This document shows, piece by piece, positions 1 through 6,516 of a stretch of DNA of 35,133 nucleotides. This DNA comes from a virus. The translations under genes and the position numbers were made by a program. The number at the start of each line of letters is the position of its first letter. The stretch's first letter is position 1. The stretch is taken from IMG/VR virus record IMGVR_UViG_3300008110_008245, positions 1 through 35,133 of that record; one strand, 5' to 3'. Under the pieces are notes generated by a model. That model saw only the letters and a program-made list of their open reading frames with translations. It ran no database searches and had not been told where the DNA came from.

Positions 1-360
1 AACGAAGACAACGGCAAATACTTCTTGACGATGTTTGGAAACGAATACGACGCAGCTGTGATGGTTGCAGTATTTGATGGCAAGCGATTAGTTGGATTCC
101 AGGAAGCAGATATTAACGGACGCAAATATGAGATGCCGGTTTATGTGACGTTCACAGAAGCTGTTTGTGTTGAAGTAGATGTCAACAAGCTTGTAGAAGA
201 AAGTATTGCAACTGTTAATGAAACAGAAATGTTTGATGTACCTGCATACATAATTACAACAGACTCCCCCCTAATAAAATCAGAGAACATCATCAACAAA
301 GCAATCGTCTCTGTAAAAGATAAGCGCATTCCAGGCATACAGGAGAAGTTCATAAAATGA
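1..360 (+). CDS. Hypothetical protein, 5' end outside the window
   Basis: The frame is already open at base 1, so this is the C-terminal part (119 codons) of a longer gene. TTG at 25 and ATG at 31 are in frame but neither has a convincing ribosome site, so they are probably internal. The visible protein is acidic, alternates short hydrophobic strands with charged turns, and has no cysteine pair, membrane segment or motif I recognise. Its stop codon overlaps the start of the next gene (ATGA at 357-360), the coupling used throughout this genome. Function unknown. Confidence 0.7.
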   Translation, partial: NEDNGKYFLTMFGNEYDAAVMVAVFDGKRLVGFQEADINGRKYEMPVYVTFTEAVCVEVDVNKLVEESIATVNETEMFDVPAYIITTDSPLIKSENIINKAIVSVKDKRIPGIQEKFIK

Positions 361-485
361 ACCGAGATAAATTCATTGATGTAGCTTTATTGGCCGCAAC
401 TATTTTAGGAGTTTTGATAGCCGGCATGAGGCTGACCAAGAACATCCAACTGCGCACACCTTCAGATAAATCTATGTGGGAATAG
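357..485 (+). CDS. Small single-pass membrane protein (42 aa)
   Basis: Starts at the ATG of an ATGA overlap with the preceding stop and ends at TAG 483-485. Residues about 8-24 (VALLAATILGVLIAGM) form one hydrophobic helix, followed by a short basic then polar tail. One transmembrane segment with a short cytoplasm-like tail would suit a small phage membrane protein. A holin or an anchor is possible, but nothing in the sequence identifies either. The start rests on translational coupling, since there is no separate Shine-Dalgarno. Confidence 0.6.
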   Translation: MNRDKFIDVALLAATILGVLIAGMRLTKNIQLRTPSDKSMWE

Positions 486-768
486 CGGCTTCAAACACTG
501 TCGTATAGCTACACACACACTTTGCCGCTACGCAAAAAGTTCGAGCGATAGTCACTATTTATGGCATCTGGTTGCGCCATTGTCACCCTGTCTCCTGCCT
601 TGCCACTCTTCTAACCTCTTAGACCGTCTTACACTCTCTCCTAGCCCCTCATACCCTCTCCTAGCCTCTCCTAGTGCCTCTAGTGCCTCTTGCTATGTCT
701 TGCCTCTTGCCTTGTCTTAGTGACATAAATACCCCTTGTGATATATCAAAAGAATATTCATTTATAAC
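486..768 (+). other. Gene-free stretch with a pyrimidine-rich tract
   Basis: No credible gene. From about 570 to 715 the plus strand is almost entirely C and T with recurring words such as CCTCTCCTAG, GTGCCTCT and TGCCTTG, a low-complexity tract made of short imperfect repeats. A promoter follows at 769. The tract could be a structural, termination or untranslated region; I see no direct evidence for any of these. Confidence 0.5.
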
Positions 769-797
769 TTGACAATATCCCACCTATGCCCTATCTT
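769..797 (+). promoter_or_regulatory. Promoter TTGACA-N17-TATCTT sharing a box with the next promoter
   Basis: TTGACA at 769-774, a 17-nt spacer and TATCTT at 792-797 lie about 50 nt before the gene starting at 849. The spacer contains CCACCTATGCCCTA, also found in the spacer of the promoter at 1130. Such conservation across -35, spacer and -10 suggests a shared regulator site rather than a bare promoter. Confidence 0.6.
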
Positions 798-848
798 GAT
801 ATCTGTAAGGCACAAGCCCTACTAGAGAATAAGTGAAAAGAGGTGAAT

Positions 849-1037
849 ATGAAAAAAGTTGACCTAGACGCAATTCACGGAATTGCAGACAGCACCTCAA
901 ACGACCTGCACGCTATTGCAGAAGCGTTTGAGGCTGTCAACGCCGACGATAATGACGCCATTATCGCAGGCGTGTCAGACCTGCTTGACTTGCTTGCGAA
1001 CGCCGTAAGCGAATTGGCAGACGCATTAAGAGGGTAA
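849..1037 (+). CDS. Small acidic alpha-helical protein (62 aa)
   Basis: ATG at 849 is preferred over the in-frame GTG at 843 because AGAGGTG lies just upstream as a ribosome site. The protein is acidic and almost wholly helical, with alanine, aspartate and leucine heptad-like spacing (DLLDLLANAVSELADALRG at the end), consistent with a small oligomer or a DNA-mimic-like acidic protein. No family recognised. It has its own promoter at 769 and a strong terminator at 1051, so it forms a monocistronic unit. Confidence 0.65.
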   Translation: MKKVDLDAIHGIADSTSNDLHAIAEAFEAVNADDNDAIIAGVSDLLDLLANAVSELADALRG

Positions 1038-1050
1038 GCAAGCACCTCAC

Positions 1051-1090
1051 AAAAGCCACCTAGCACCCCTCGCTAGGTGGCTTTTTTATT
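1051..1090 (+). terminator. Intrinsic terminator
   Basis: A 12-bp perfect stem AAGCCACCTAGC (1053-1064) with GCTAGGTGGCTT (1072-1083), a 7-nt loop and a T-rich tail. It closes the 849-1037 unit. The A-run on the left arm makes it potentially bidirectional. Confidence 0.9.
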
Positions 1091-1129
1091 TACCCAATTC
1101 GCTGCGTTTGCCATACGGGCAAACAATGC

Positions 1130-1158
1130 TTGACATTGTGCCACCTATGCCCTAAGTT
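1130..1158 (+). promoter_or_regulatory. Promoter TTGACA-N17-TAAGTT with conserved spacer
   Basis: TTGACA 1130-1135, a 17-nt spacer, TAAGTT 1153-1158. The spacer repeats CCACCTATGCCCTA from the promoter at 769, in the same register. It drives the LysM-like gene, whose AAGGAG ribosome site is about 22 nt downstream. Confidence 0.6.
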
Positions 1159-1190
1159 GTATTCATAAGCAACCAACAAGGAGACACCCA

Positions 1191-1433
1191 ATGAAAAGAG
1201 TAATGGCAGTATTCATAGCAGTAGGATTAGGAGTAGGTATCTACTCATTTACTAGAGAGAGTGGATACACCTGCCCTAGTCGAGGCATAATCGTTTCGCA
1301 AGGTGACACAATTACAAGCCTTGTACACGCCTTATGTGACGGCAATACACGCCGAGCCATAGATGACACCTACAAGGTGTATGGCAGTCTGATTATGCCT
1401 AGTCAGCAGATATACCTACCTAGTAGCAAGTAG
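1191..1433 (+). CDS. Membrane-anchored or secreted LysM-like small protein (80 aa)
   Basis: Residues 1-20 are a basic start followed by a hydrophobic helix (VMAVFIAVGLGVGIYSF), a signal anchor or signal peptide. Residues about 32-77 match the LysM pattern: a V-x-x-GDTI start, a middle helix and an ending IMPSQQIYLP like the GQ-x-L-x-x-P end of LysM. LysM domains bind peptidoglycan or chitin, so a role at the cell wall, in lysis or in superinfection exclusion is plausible. AAGGAGA precedes the ATG. The two cysteines (28 and 49) could form a disulfide outside the cell. Confidence 0.6.
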   Translation: MKRVMAVFIAVGLGVGIYSFTRESGYTCPSRGIIVSQGDTITSLVHALCDGNTRRAIDDTYKVYGSLIMPSQQIYLPSSK

Positions 1434-1681
1434 CAGTAGGTGGAGAGAGTGTCATTAGTGGCACTCTCTCCAAACTGCTTACGGGTTAGAAATTCGCTAC
1501 CACTATGGCCATAGCAGTAGCAAAACCTTGACGGCAGGCGCACCACCCCGAACGCCTGCCGTCGCTTGGTTGTCACTATAAAGCGCCACACGAAGCATTG
1601 GCAAGGAGAAAAGGAAATAGAAAACCTTGCCAACGAAGCCACAATATCAAATGGCTGCGCTTTGCTGTGTAAGTAATAGCG
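1434..1681. other. Intergenic region with three strong hairpins
   Basis: No gene seen. Three perfect inverted repeats follow one another: TGGAGAGAGTG at 1441-1451 with 1462-1472; GACGGCAGGCG at 1530-1540 with 1553-1563; and TTGGCAAGG at 1599-1607 with 1625-1633. The first, straight after the LysM-like stop, may be a terminator, although no T-run follows. The flanks of the third carry cgaagc words resembling those of the 18-22 kb array. A structured RNA is possible. Confidence 0.55.
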
Positions 1682-2323
1682 CTAGACGAATGACCTAGTA
1701 GAGAAGCCGTTAGCAAGTAGTCCGAATACAAGTGCGCCGTAGTACTCATCTGAGGCGAGCCACATAACCTCATCATCTGGCGTGTCGTAAGGTAACTTCA
1801 GCGCCGTATGAAATAGCAGTGGATACATACTCTCCTCGTTGCGCACCATCATTCTGCCTGGTACGAACACTTCCTCTTGCCAGACAACCTTTCTTGGCAC
1901 ATCATAGGAGTATCCCTTGCTTACAAATGAGACTTCGTCTTTTACGACATGGGTGACTGTTATGCACTCATTCACTGCCTTGTTGCCTATAGCGAATTCA
2001 GTAGCAAGACTCTTTTCATAGGTGTCGGCAGGATTAGAACTTACATACCCCTCAGCAACCATTGAGATAGCATCTACGCCCCAGCCCTGTCGAAGTATGG
2101 CTACTGCGTCTGAGACAGCCATAAAGCGCTCATATGGCGTCTTACGCTGTACTGCGTCGGTCATCTGCGATACGACGCTTAGGGAGCTCCCACGCCAGCC
2201 GTATAGGACTTGGTTTATGTCCTCGCCAATACCACCCTCAGCCACCATCTCGTTCTTGGCTTCTACAGCAGTGGCTAGGACCATGGCTAGTTTCAGCATT
2301 CTGCTGTCGTAATCGTTGTCCAC
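1682..2323 (-). CDS. Hypothetical phage protein (213 aa)
   Basis: Soluble, acidic protein with an N-terminal helical half (about 1-100, including a repeated A-V-A pattern) and a mixed C-terminal half. No membrane segment, cysteine cluster or catalytic motif that I recognise. It stands alone on the minus strand between plus-strand genes. ATG start; continuous composition supports a real gene, but the function is unknown. Confidence 0.65.
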   Translation of the reverse strand: MDNDYDSRMLKLAMVLATAVEAKNEMVAEGGIGEDINQVLYGWRGSSLSVVSQMTDAVQRKTPYERFMAVSDAVAILRQGWGVDAISMVAEGYVSSNPADTYEKSLATEFAIGNKAVNECITVTHVVKDEVSFVSKGYSYDVPRKVVWQEEVFVPGRMMVRNEESMYPLLFHTALKLPYDTPDDEVMWLASDEYYGALVFGLLANGFSTRSFV

Positions 2324-2401
2324 GAACCAATGCTAGAGGCTAGAAACCGGCACGGGTAGCAGTTCCCCTACAGACCAATATCCCTTGACTAAGATTTCCC
2401 C

Positions 2402-2638
2402 ATGACACAGAAAAAGAAAGCACCAAGCAAGAAGAAGCCAGTAGCTGCAAAGAAAGCTGCTCCGAAGAAGGCCGCTCCTAAGAAGAAGCCAGTTCAAGAG
2501 AAGCTTGCAGAAATCCCAACTCCAACACAAGCAGACTTGAAGGAATTCCAGGCTGTTGTTGAAGAACTCAAGGACGTACGCAATGCAATTACGAAGACTT
2601 CGTTCTTCGGCAGACTCACAAAGTGGTTTAGAAGCTAA
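2402..2638 (+). CDS. Lysine/alanine-rich histone H1-like protein (78 aa)
   Basis: Residues 3-31 are a basic low-complexity tail of KKA, KKP and KKAAPKK units, like the tails of actinobacterial HU and bacterial H1-like proteins. Residues about 35-78 form a helical segment ending in TKWFRS. Such tails bind DNA or RNA non-specifically, so a nucleoid or genome-condensing role, or tethering of a partner to DNA, is inferred. No HU fold is present; the helical part is too short. The stop region overlaps the convergent gene by 4 bp. Confidence 0.65.
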   Translation: MTQKKKAPSKKKPVAAKKAAPKKAAPKKKPVQEKLAEIPTPTQADLKEFQAVVEELKDVRNAITKTSFFGRLTKWFRS

Positions 2639-2946
2639 CTTAAGTTAGCCATCTCGTGTGCACCCAGAAAGGGAGCTACACGCATACCAAAAGATGAGAG
2701 ACGCCATTTAGTTAATCCGGCTTTGTCTACTTGCTCAAACACTCCACGGGAGGTTAGTTCAAGTAGCAAAGTCGCTAACTCGTTTACATCGTCAAACATG
2801 ACCGAGTTGTGCATCAGTACATCGTCAATTGAGAATGCACTCATGCGTCGTTGCTTGAAAATCAATCCGCAGTAGACACACATACGCATCTTCTTGTTCT
2901 TGTAAATCTCATCTGCGGCATTCATTTCATTAATCCAACGAGTCAT
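2635..2946 (-). CDS. Small hypothetical protein, possibly winged-helix (103 aa)
   Basis: ATG at 2946 is chosen because AGGAAG lies at ribosome-site distance; the longer frame from GTG 2976 would overlap the upstream gene by 47 bp. A CVYC pair sits near residue 24. The C-terminal half (LLLELTSRGVFEQ then KWRLSSFGM) has the spacing of a winged helix wing, as in the neighbouring upstream gene. It probably forms a two-gene operon with it. Function unknown. Confidence 0.6.
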   Translation of the reverse strand: MTRWINEMNAADEIYKNKKMRMCVYCGLIFKQRRMSAFSIDDVLMHNSVMFDDVNELATLLLELTSRGVFEQVDKAGLTKWRLSSFGMRVAPFLGAHEMANLS

Positions 2947-3307
2947 AATCCCATTCACTTCCTGTAGCTCCGACACGCGACTTTAACTCATTCGCCCTCA
3001 TGTGTGAAGCTTTTAAGTCAATATGTTTCTTGCGCTGTGTCTCACCAAGAGCAACTAATGCATACTTGCCCCAATCAGTGATTTTATAGAAAGCTACACC
3101 GTCAACAATACGACTTTCAATAAAGTCATTCTTCTCCAATGTCTCCATCGTCCGGTCAATGTCCCTCATCCATTCACGACGGTTTAATTGAAAATTGAAA
3201 TACTGCTCACGGGTGAACCATCCATCCTTCATCTTCGCATAGCAAAGAATCACATATGGCTTGCCACCGTACTTCATGTAGTTATTTGGGTTTTTGTTTT
3301 TGTTCAT
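2930..3307 (-). CDS. Winged-helix-like DNA-binding protein (125 aa)
   Basis: Residues about 15-85 read as a winged helix: a first helix, GWFTREQYFNFQ, a recognition-like helix with RREWMRDIDRTMETLEKNDF, then a beta wing with ESRIVDGVAFYKITDWGKYA. This resembles the PadR/MarR-type layout without a precise family match. A transcriptional role is inferred. The stop region overlaps the downstream gene by 17 bp. Upstream lies a tRNA-like element on the same strand. Confidence 0.55.
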   Translation of the reverse strand: MNKNKNPNNYMKYGGKPYVILCYAKMKDGWFTREQYFNFQLNRREWMRDIDRTMETLEKNDFIESRIVDGVAFYKITDWGKYALVALGETQRKKHIDLKASHMRANELKSRVGATGSEWDYDSLD

Positions 3308-3310
3308 AGT

Positions 3311-3386
3311 GCCCTCGGTTGGATTTGAACCAACGTGTCACCAACTACGGTTTCTACACCTTATAAGAGTGGGCCGATACGAGGGC
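3311..3386 (-). tRNA. tRNA-like element, candidate Ile(UAU), lacking a foldable D-arm
   Basis: On the minus strand the 7-bp acceptor GCCCTCG/CGAGGGC and a perfect T-arm (GTTGG, TTCAAAT, CCAAC) are present, total 76 nt. A 7-nt loop CTTATAA with U33-like T and anticodon TAT closes a 4-bp stem near the 5' side, but then only about 7 nt remain where the D-arm should be, and a long extra region follows before the T-arm. It is either a D-armless or permuted tRNA, a tRNA mimic, or a decayed gene. CCA is not encoded. Confidence 0.5.
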
Positions 3387-3390
3387 TACA

Positions 3391-3439
3391 TGAGTAGCCA
3401 CCTGCAACATCGTTCCCACTAATGCCAGGTGACTACTCA
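3391..3439 (-). ncRNA. 14-bp hairpin next to the tRNA-like element
   Basis: TGAGTAGCCACCTG (3391-3404) pairs with CAGGTGACTACTCA (3426-3439) with one mismatch and a 21-nt loop. It lies between the minus-strand AT-hook gene and the tRNA-like element, only 4 nt from the latter, so on the minus strand it would be the 5' leader of the same transcript. No T-run, so a processing element is as likely as a terminator. Confidence 0.5.
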
Positions 3440-3443
3440 ATCC

Positions 3444-3677
3444 CTAGTTGCTTATCTTGTTCTTTGAATTCTTCAATGAAGTAAGTTCAATCGAGCACAG
3501 CCCAGAGAATTCCTCTGAATAGCGGTGCTGAAGGACTAGAGCAGCTCGGCGGCGTGCCTCTTGTCGCAAACGATTCTGTTCTTTTTGCAGTTCGACCCGG
3601 CGTTGCTTCTCTTCTGCTGGCAATGGCTTTCGGCCACGCTTTGCTGTCCCCTGGACGACATTCTCGTATTCACTCAT
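3444..3677 (-). CDS. Small basic protein with an AT-hook-like motif (77 aa)
   Basis: Residues about 13-18 (KRGRKP) match the AT-hook core RGRP/RGRK, followed by a highly charged helix (EEKQRRVELQKEQNRLRQEA) suited to a coiled coil or DNA backbone contact. A small DNA-binding protein is inferred. ATG start. The next gene upstream is divergent with its own promoter at 3755. Partner and target unknown. Confidence 0.55.
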   Translation of the reverse strand: MSEYENVVQGTAKRGRKPLPAEEKQRRVELQKEQNRLRQEARRRAALVLQHRYSEEFSGLCSIELTSLKNSKNKISN

Positions 3678-3754
3678 GGTTTTTATCCCTTTCAGATATT
3701 TCCTGTCCCAACAATATAAATGCTCACGGGCAATAAATCAACCCCAAAATAATG

Positions 3755-3783
3755 TTGACAAAATAAAATCCTCCCTGTACAGT
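3755..3783 (+). promoter_or_regulatory. Promoter TTGACA-N17-TACAGT
   Basis: TTGACA 3755-3760, 17-nt spacer, TACAGT 3778-3783, about 43 nt before the ATG at 3826. It is positioned to drive the plus-strand operon running to 5971. Confidence 0.65.
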
Positions 3784-3825
3784 TCCAGCAACCCAATTAA
3801 ATCAAGCTACATGAAAAGGAATAAT

Positions 3826-4077
3826 ATGGCATCAAGGAACCATGGCAATAAGGTAGTCAAAGAGCTGTTCAGGCAGCTCTCAGCACTTGGATTTGTGATT
3901 GAACATAAAGGAAGTACTGGATACAAAATCACACCCCCACCAAGCATCCATGGCCCTGTGTACTACACACATGGCACACCACAGGCAGTAAAGCCAATCC
4001 TCAATCAGTTCCGCAAAATCTATGGAGTATCGCTCCACGACCCAGCGAAGCCACCAAAGAGCAAGGCCAAGCAATGA
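3826..4077 (+). CDS. HicA/YcfA-like small protein (83 aa)
   Basis: The segment LGFVIEHKGSTGYKITPP followed by a short beta strand and a helix resembles the HicA mRNA-interferase fold (dsRBD-like), where a conserved G-S-H/T-x loop carries the active histidine. Here the position reads GSTG, so the usual catalytic His after GS is absent, though a His lies two residues before it. Toxin activity is therefore doubtful and an RNA-binding role is equally possible. No HicB-like antitoxin follows. Start ATG 3826 is chosen from the AAAAGGA ribosome site; first gene of the 3.8-6.0 kb operon. Confidence 0.6.
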   Translation: MASRNHGNKVVKELFRQLSALGFVIEHKGSTGYKITPPPSIHGPVYYTHGTPQAVKPILNQFRKIYGVSLHDPAKPPKSKAKQ

Positions 4078-4538
4078 GCAATGCTGACATCCCCTCAAAG
4101 AAGTTCAACTTCACAAACGATTTGGCCTACGGGCATATGGGTGAGTCTGTAATCAAAGACTTTCTTGAATCACTTGAGCAAGGCGACTTTGAAGTAAAGA
4201 CTGACAGGTTTAGGAATGGGAATATGGCTGTTGAGCTGTATCAGAACCCACGACGACAGCTTGACCAAGACCAGAACCAAGTTTGGGTTGCAAGCGGACT
4301 CAACATCACTACTGCTAAATGGTGGGTATATCAGTTCACACTTGGTGAATCATTCATCATCGTCTCGGTTAAACGTCTTCGCAATTTCATCAACATGAAT
4401 TCAAAGGACTTCAACGAGAATACATTTACGCCATTCGCACCAAAGAGTGACAATCCGGCCATGGGCTTCGTATTGAAGCCGCATCACATAAATGACATGA
4501 TGATTAACCCTAAGTACGACGAATTGCCTGGAGGCTGA
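4074..4538 (+). CDS. PD-(D/E)XK nuclease-like phage protein (154 aa)
   Basis: Near the N-terminus a helix with GES precedes FEVKTDRFRNGNMAVEL, the E-x-K plus downstream G-N-x-x-V-E pattern of a phage PD-(D/E)XK family. SGLNITTAKWWVYQF then matches that family's S-G-L-x-x-T-x-A-x-x-W segment. Such proteins resemble Holliday-junction resolvases or restriction endonucleases and act on DNA with Mg2+. A recombination or replication-fork nuclease is inferred. ATGA overlap with the HicA-like gene. Confidence 0.7.
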   Translation: MSNADIPSKKFNFTNDLAYGHMGESVIKDFLESLEQGDFEVKTDRFRNGNMAVELYQNPRRQLDQDQNQVWVASGLNITTAKWWVYQFTLGESFIIVSVKRLRNFINMNSKDFNENTFTPFAPKSDNPAMGFVLKPHHINDMMINPKYDELPGG

Positions 4539-4539
4539 T

Positions 4540-4962
4540 ATGTCAGCAATCAACACAGACCAGCATGACAATCATGTCTGCGACGAATGCCATCGACCAA
4601 TCCTTTTGTTTATGCCAGAACGCTACAAAGAAGATGGTTACAAGCAAATCATTGGTGGTATGTGCTTTGACGCAAGTGGCGACTATGCAGAGTTCAATGA
4701 CACATCTCAGTATTGGTTAACCAACACATGGGTTAACGGGTACATTTGCTTATGCCATGACTGCACTGCTCGTTTGTGGTCAGTCCTTCCTAGGGCCATG
4801 AGTAGGTTTGGAAAGCCACTACACTTTGCAATTGACCCTGATAGTGAATTACCTTGTTGCAGGTGGGGATGGACCTGGCGCATGGTTGATGGAGTTAGGA
4901 AGCTTTTCCGCGCAGGGCCAGATGGTCTTGAGTGGGAGCAAGTAGAGGATGCAGGGAGCTAA
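4540..4962 (+). CDS. Zinc-ribbon-like hypothetical protein (140 aa)
   Basis: A CDEC pair at about residues 14-17 and CLCHDC around 71-76 form a plausible zinc site, separated by an insert with GGMCFD. The C-terminal part is tryptophan-rich (RWGWTWRMVDG). No catalytic motif seen. It starts one base after the preceding stop, so it is part of the same operon. Function unknown. Confidence 0.65.
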   Translation: MSAINTDQHDNHVCDECHRPILLFMPERYKEDGYKQIIGGMCFDASGDYAEFNDTSQYWLTNTWVNGYICLCHDCTARLWSVLPRAMSRFGKPLHFAIDPDSELPCCRWGWTWRMVDGVRKLFRAGPDGLEWEQVEDAGS

Positions 4963-4964
4963 TA

Positions 4965-5105
4965 ATGAGCAGCATAAGCAATGAAGAAGCAGACTACGGG
5001 TACTCGCAGTACCAAGATTTCAAAATGCAACAAGAGGAGCTTGACTACTATGCAGGAGAACAGCCAGACGAAGACATTCACAATCAAGGTAAATCGCCTA
5101 AGTGA
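4965..5105 (+). CDS. Very small acidic protein (46 aa)
   Basis: ATG at 4965, two bases after the previous TAA; stop TGA 5103-5105. It is rich in E, D, Q and Y (YGYSQYQDF, QQEELDYYAG) and resembles the acidic small proteins common in actinophage operons. Its 3' third overlaps the next gene in another frame. Moderate confidence because of length; the acidic composition and operon fit argue for it. Confidence 0.45.
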   Translation: MSSISNEEADYGYSQYQDFKMQQEELDYYAGEQPDEDIHNQGKSPK

Positions 5106-5205
5106 CGACATCCTTACATGCATGCATTCAGATGAAGAGCTAATATCTCTACTGTTGCAAAAGGGTGGAATGATGAGCGTTTCGGCGGTTAAGGAAAATG
5201 AATAA
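5050..5205 (+). CDS. Small hypothetical protein (51 aa)
   Basis: ATG 5050 is preferred to upstream in-frame starts because GAGGAG at 5033-5038 lies upstream. The fragment TFTIKVNRLSDDIL followed by a helix looks like a small beta-alpha domain. The end overlaps the next gene through ATGA at 5198. No family recognised. Confidence 0.5.
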   Translation: MQENSQTKTFTIKVNRLSDDILTCMHSDEELISLLLQKGGMMSVSAVKENE

Positions 5206-5971
5206 AGCTGTTTCGATATACAAAAACTTCATCACGGGCTCAATACCTACCACTCCGATATCACATGACGATATCTCAAAGCTTTTCACTGATTGCGACG
5301 AGAAGCTTCTTGAATTTACACGGTCGCTAGGCAGCCCAATTGGGTATGAACAAGAACAAAAAGGGATGCTTGTTCAGAACATATTTCCAATACAGAAAAC
5401 CGAGTCAATGCAAATATCTACAAGCTCTAAGGTGGAGCTTGGTTTACACACAGAAACAGCTTTCCATCCATATAAACCAGACCTAGTTGCGCTCCTATGT
5501 GTTCGTGGAGACCCCACGGGTATAACTACCATCTCAGAGGCTGAGAACATAGTTTCCAGGCTTGATGAGTATGTAATCAAAGAGCTATGCAAGCCGAACT
5601 TCTTAACATCGTTAGACCCAAGCTTTATGCTTGATGGACAGCAAGACGCTTCAATACCAATTACAGTTTTAAGCAATGTAGATGGTCAGTGGCATCTTGT
5701 ATACGACGAAACGCTAGTAACAGGAACAACAGACGAAGCCAAGCATGCCTTGGGTCATTTAAAGAGAGCTATTCGAGAGTCAGTAGTTGATTATGTTCTT
5801 GATACGGGTGACTTAATGCTTATCAATAACAACATGGCAGTGCATGGAAGAAAACCATTTGTCGCCAGATACGACGGAACTGATAGATGGCTTAAGCGAG
5901 TTCTAATCAGGACAAGTAGTACTCCATCAACCGATATTGCTGGTGATGTGATTACAACTAAATTCTATTAA
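5198..5971 (+). CDS. Fe(II)/2-oxoglutarate dioxygenase, clavaminate synthase / asparagine oxygenase-like (257 aa)
   Basis: A TauD/TfdA-superfamily enzyme. The iron ligands H84 and E86 lie in LGLHTETAFHPYKPD, the distal ligand H216 in NNNMAVHGRKPF, and RYDGTDRWLKRV (about 224-235) carries the arginine that binds 2-oxoglutarate. This arrangement, with HxE rather than HxD, is typical of clavaminate synthase, AsnO and VioC, which hydroxylate free or carrier-bound amino acids. All expected residues are present, so an active oxygenase is likely. Its substrate cannot be read from sequence; modification of an amino acid, protein side chain or hypermodified base is possible. Last gene of the plus operon, ending in a 4-bp overlap with the convergent operon. 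Confidence 0.88.
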   Translation: MNKAVSIYKNFITGSIPTTPISHDDISKLFTDCDEKLLEFTRSLGSPIGYEQEQKGMLVQNIFPIQKTESMQISTSSKVELGLHTETAFHPYKPDLVALLCVRGDPTGITTISEAENIVSRLDEYVIKELCKPNFLTSLDPSFMLDGQQDASIPITVLSNVDGQWHLVYDETLVTGTTDEAKHALGHLKRAIRESVVDYVLDTGDLMLINNNMAVHGRKPFVARYDGTDRWLKRVLIRTSSTPSTDIAGDVITTKFY

Positions 5972-6516
5972 GAGTTAAATCTCTTACCGCAATTTAAACA
6001 CTTTGACATCCACGGGTACACTTTTCTGTGTTCCGGAAGGTGTTGGCACACCATAGAGCCAGCAGCCTTATTGCATGCGTCCCTAACAAACTCAGCCAAA
6101 GAAACACCCAGTTCTGCAGCTGCCAGCTTCCATCTTTCATGGTCTTCGTCTGTGGCCCTAATCAATACCTGTTTGTTTGCTGGCAAACCAGGCTTTGAGC
6201 CGGTATTTGCCTTACGGGTAAGGTCCTCAACCTTCATGACGCCATCAACAGCAGCTTGAATGTTGTCCTGAACCTCTTCCATGTTGTCTTCTAGTGATTC
6301 ATTGTCATTCATAGACAACAAAACTACATCATGGGCGTCTAGTTCTGGCAGTTCCCTGTTTTTGTTAATGCTCCTGAACTTGTTGCCTATATTCAGTAAG
6401 CCCTTGGCTATTTGAACTTCTACTTCTTTTGTTTTTGTTTTTGGAGTATTACTCCTTCGTTCCGTCGGATATGGCTTCCTGAACATACCCTCCATCGGAT
6501 GTGGTTTCCTCAACAT
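5968..6516 (-). CDS. Ribbon-helix-helix-like protein with C-terminal zinc site (182 aa)
   Basis: Residues about 115-150 (QVLIRATDEDHERWKLAAAE then LGVSLAEFVRDACNKAA) fit the beta strand plus two helices of an RHH/CopG-type domain. The C-terminus has a cysteine and histidines followed by CLNC, a zinc knuckle. ATG 6516 is chosen because GGGGAGGTG precedes it. The first 67 bp overlap the upstream gene, and the first residues repeat (MLRKPHPMEG then MFRKPYPTER), the trace of a tandem duplication. A DNA-binding regulator or replication accessory protein is inferred. It is last in the minus replication operon. Confidence 0.65.
   Translation of the reverse strand: MLRKPHPMEGMFRKPYPTERRSNTPKTKTKEVEVQIAKGLLNIGNKFRSINKNRELPELDAHDVVLLSMNDNESLEDNMEEVQDNIQAAVDGVMKVEDLTRKANTGSKPGLPANKQVLIRATDEDHERWKLAAAELGVSLAEFVRDACNKAAGSMVCQHLPEHRKVYPWMSKCLNCGKRFNS

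Noticed and set aside
3311-3386. tmRNA fragment
   Set aside because: No tag-peptide frame, pseudoknot region or room for one; only the acceptor and T-arm resemble tmRNA.
3826-4077. Complete HicA-HicB toxin-antitoxin pair
   Set aside because: No HicB-like partner follows and the catalytic His of HicA is not at its usual place.
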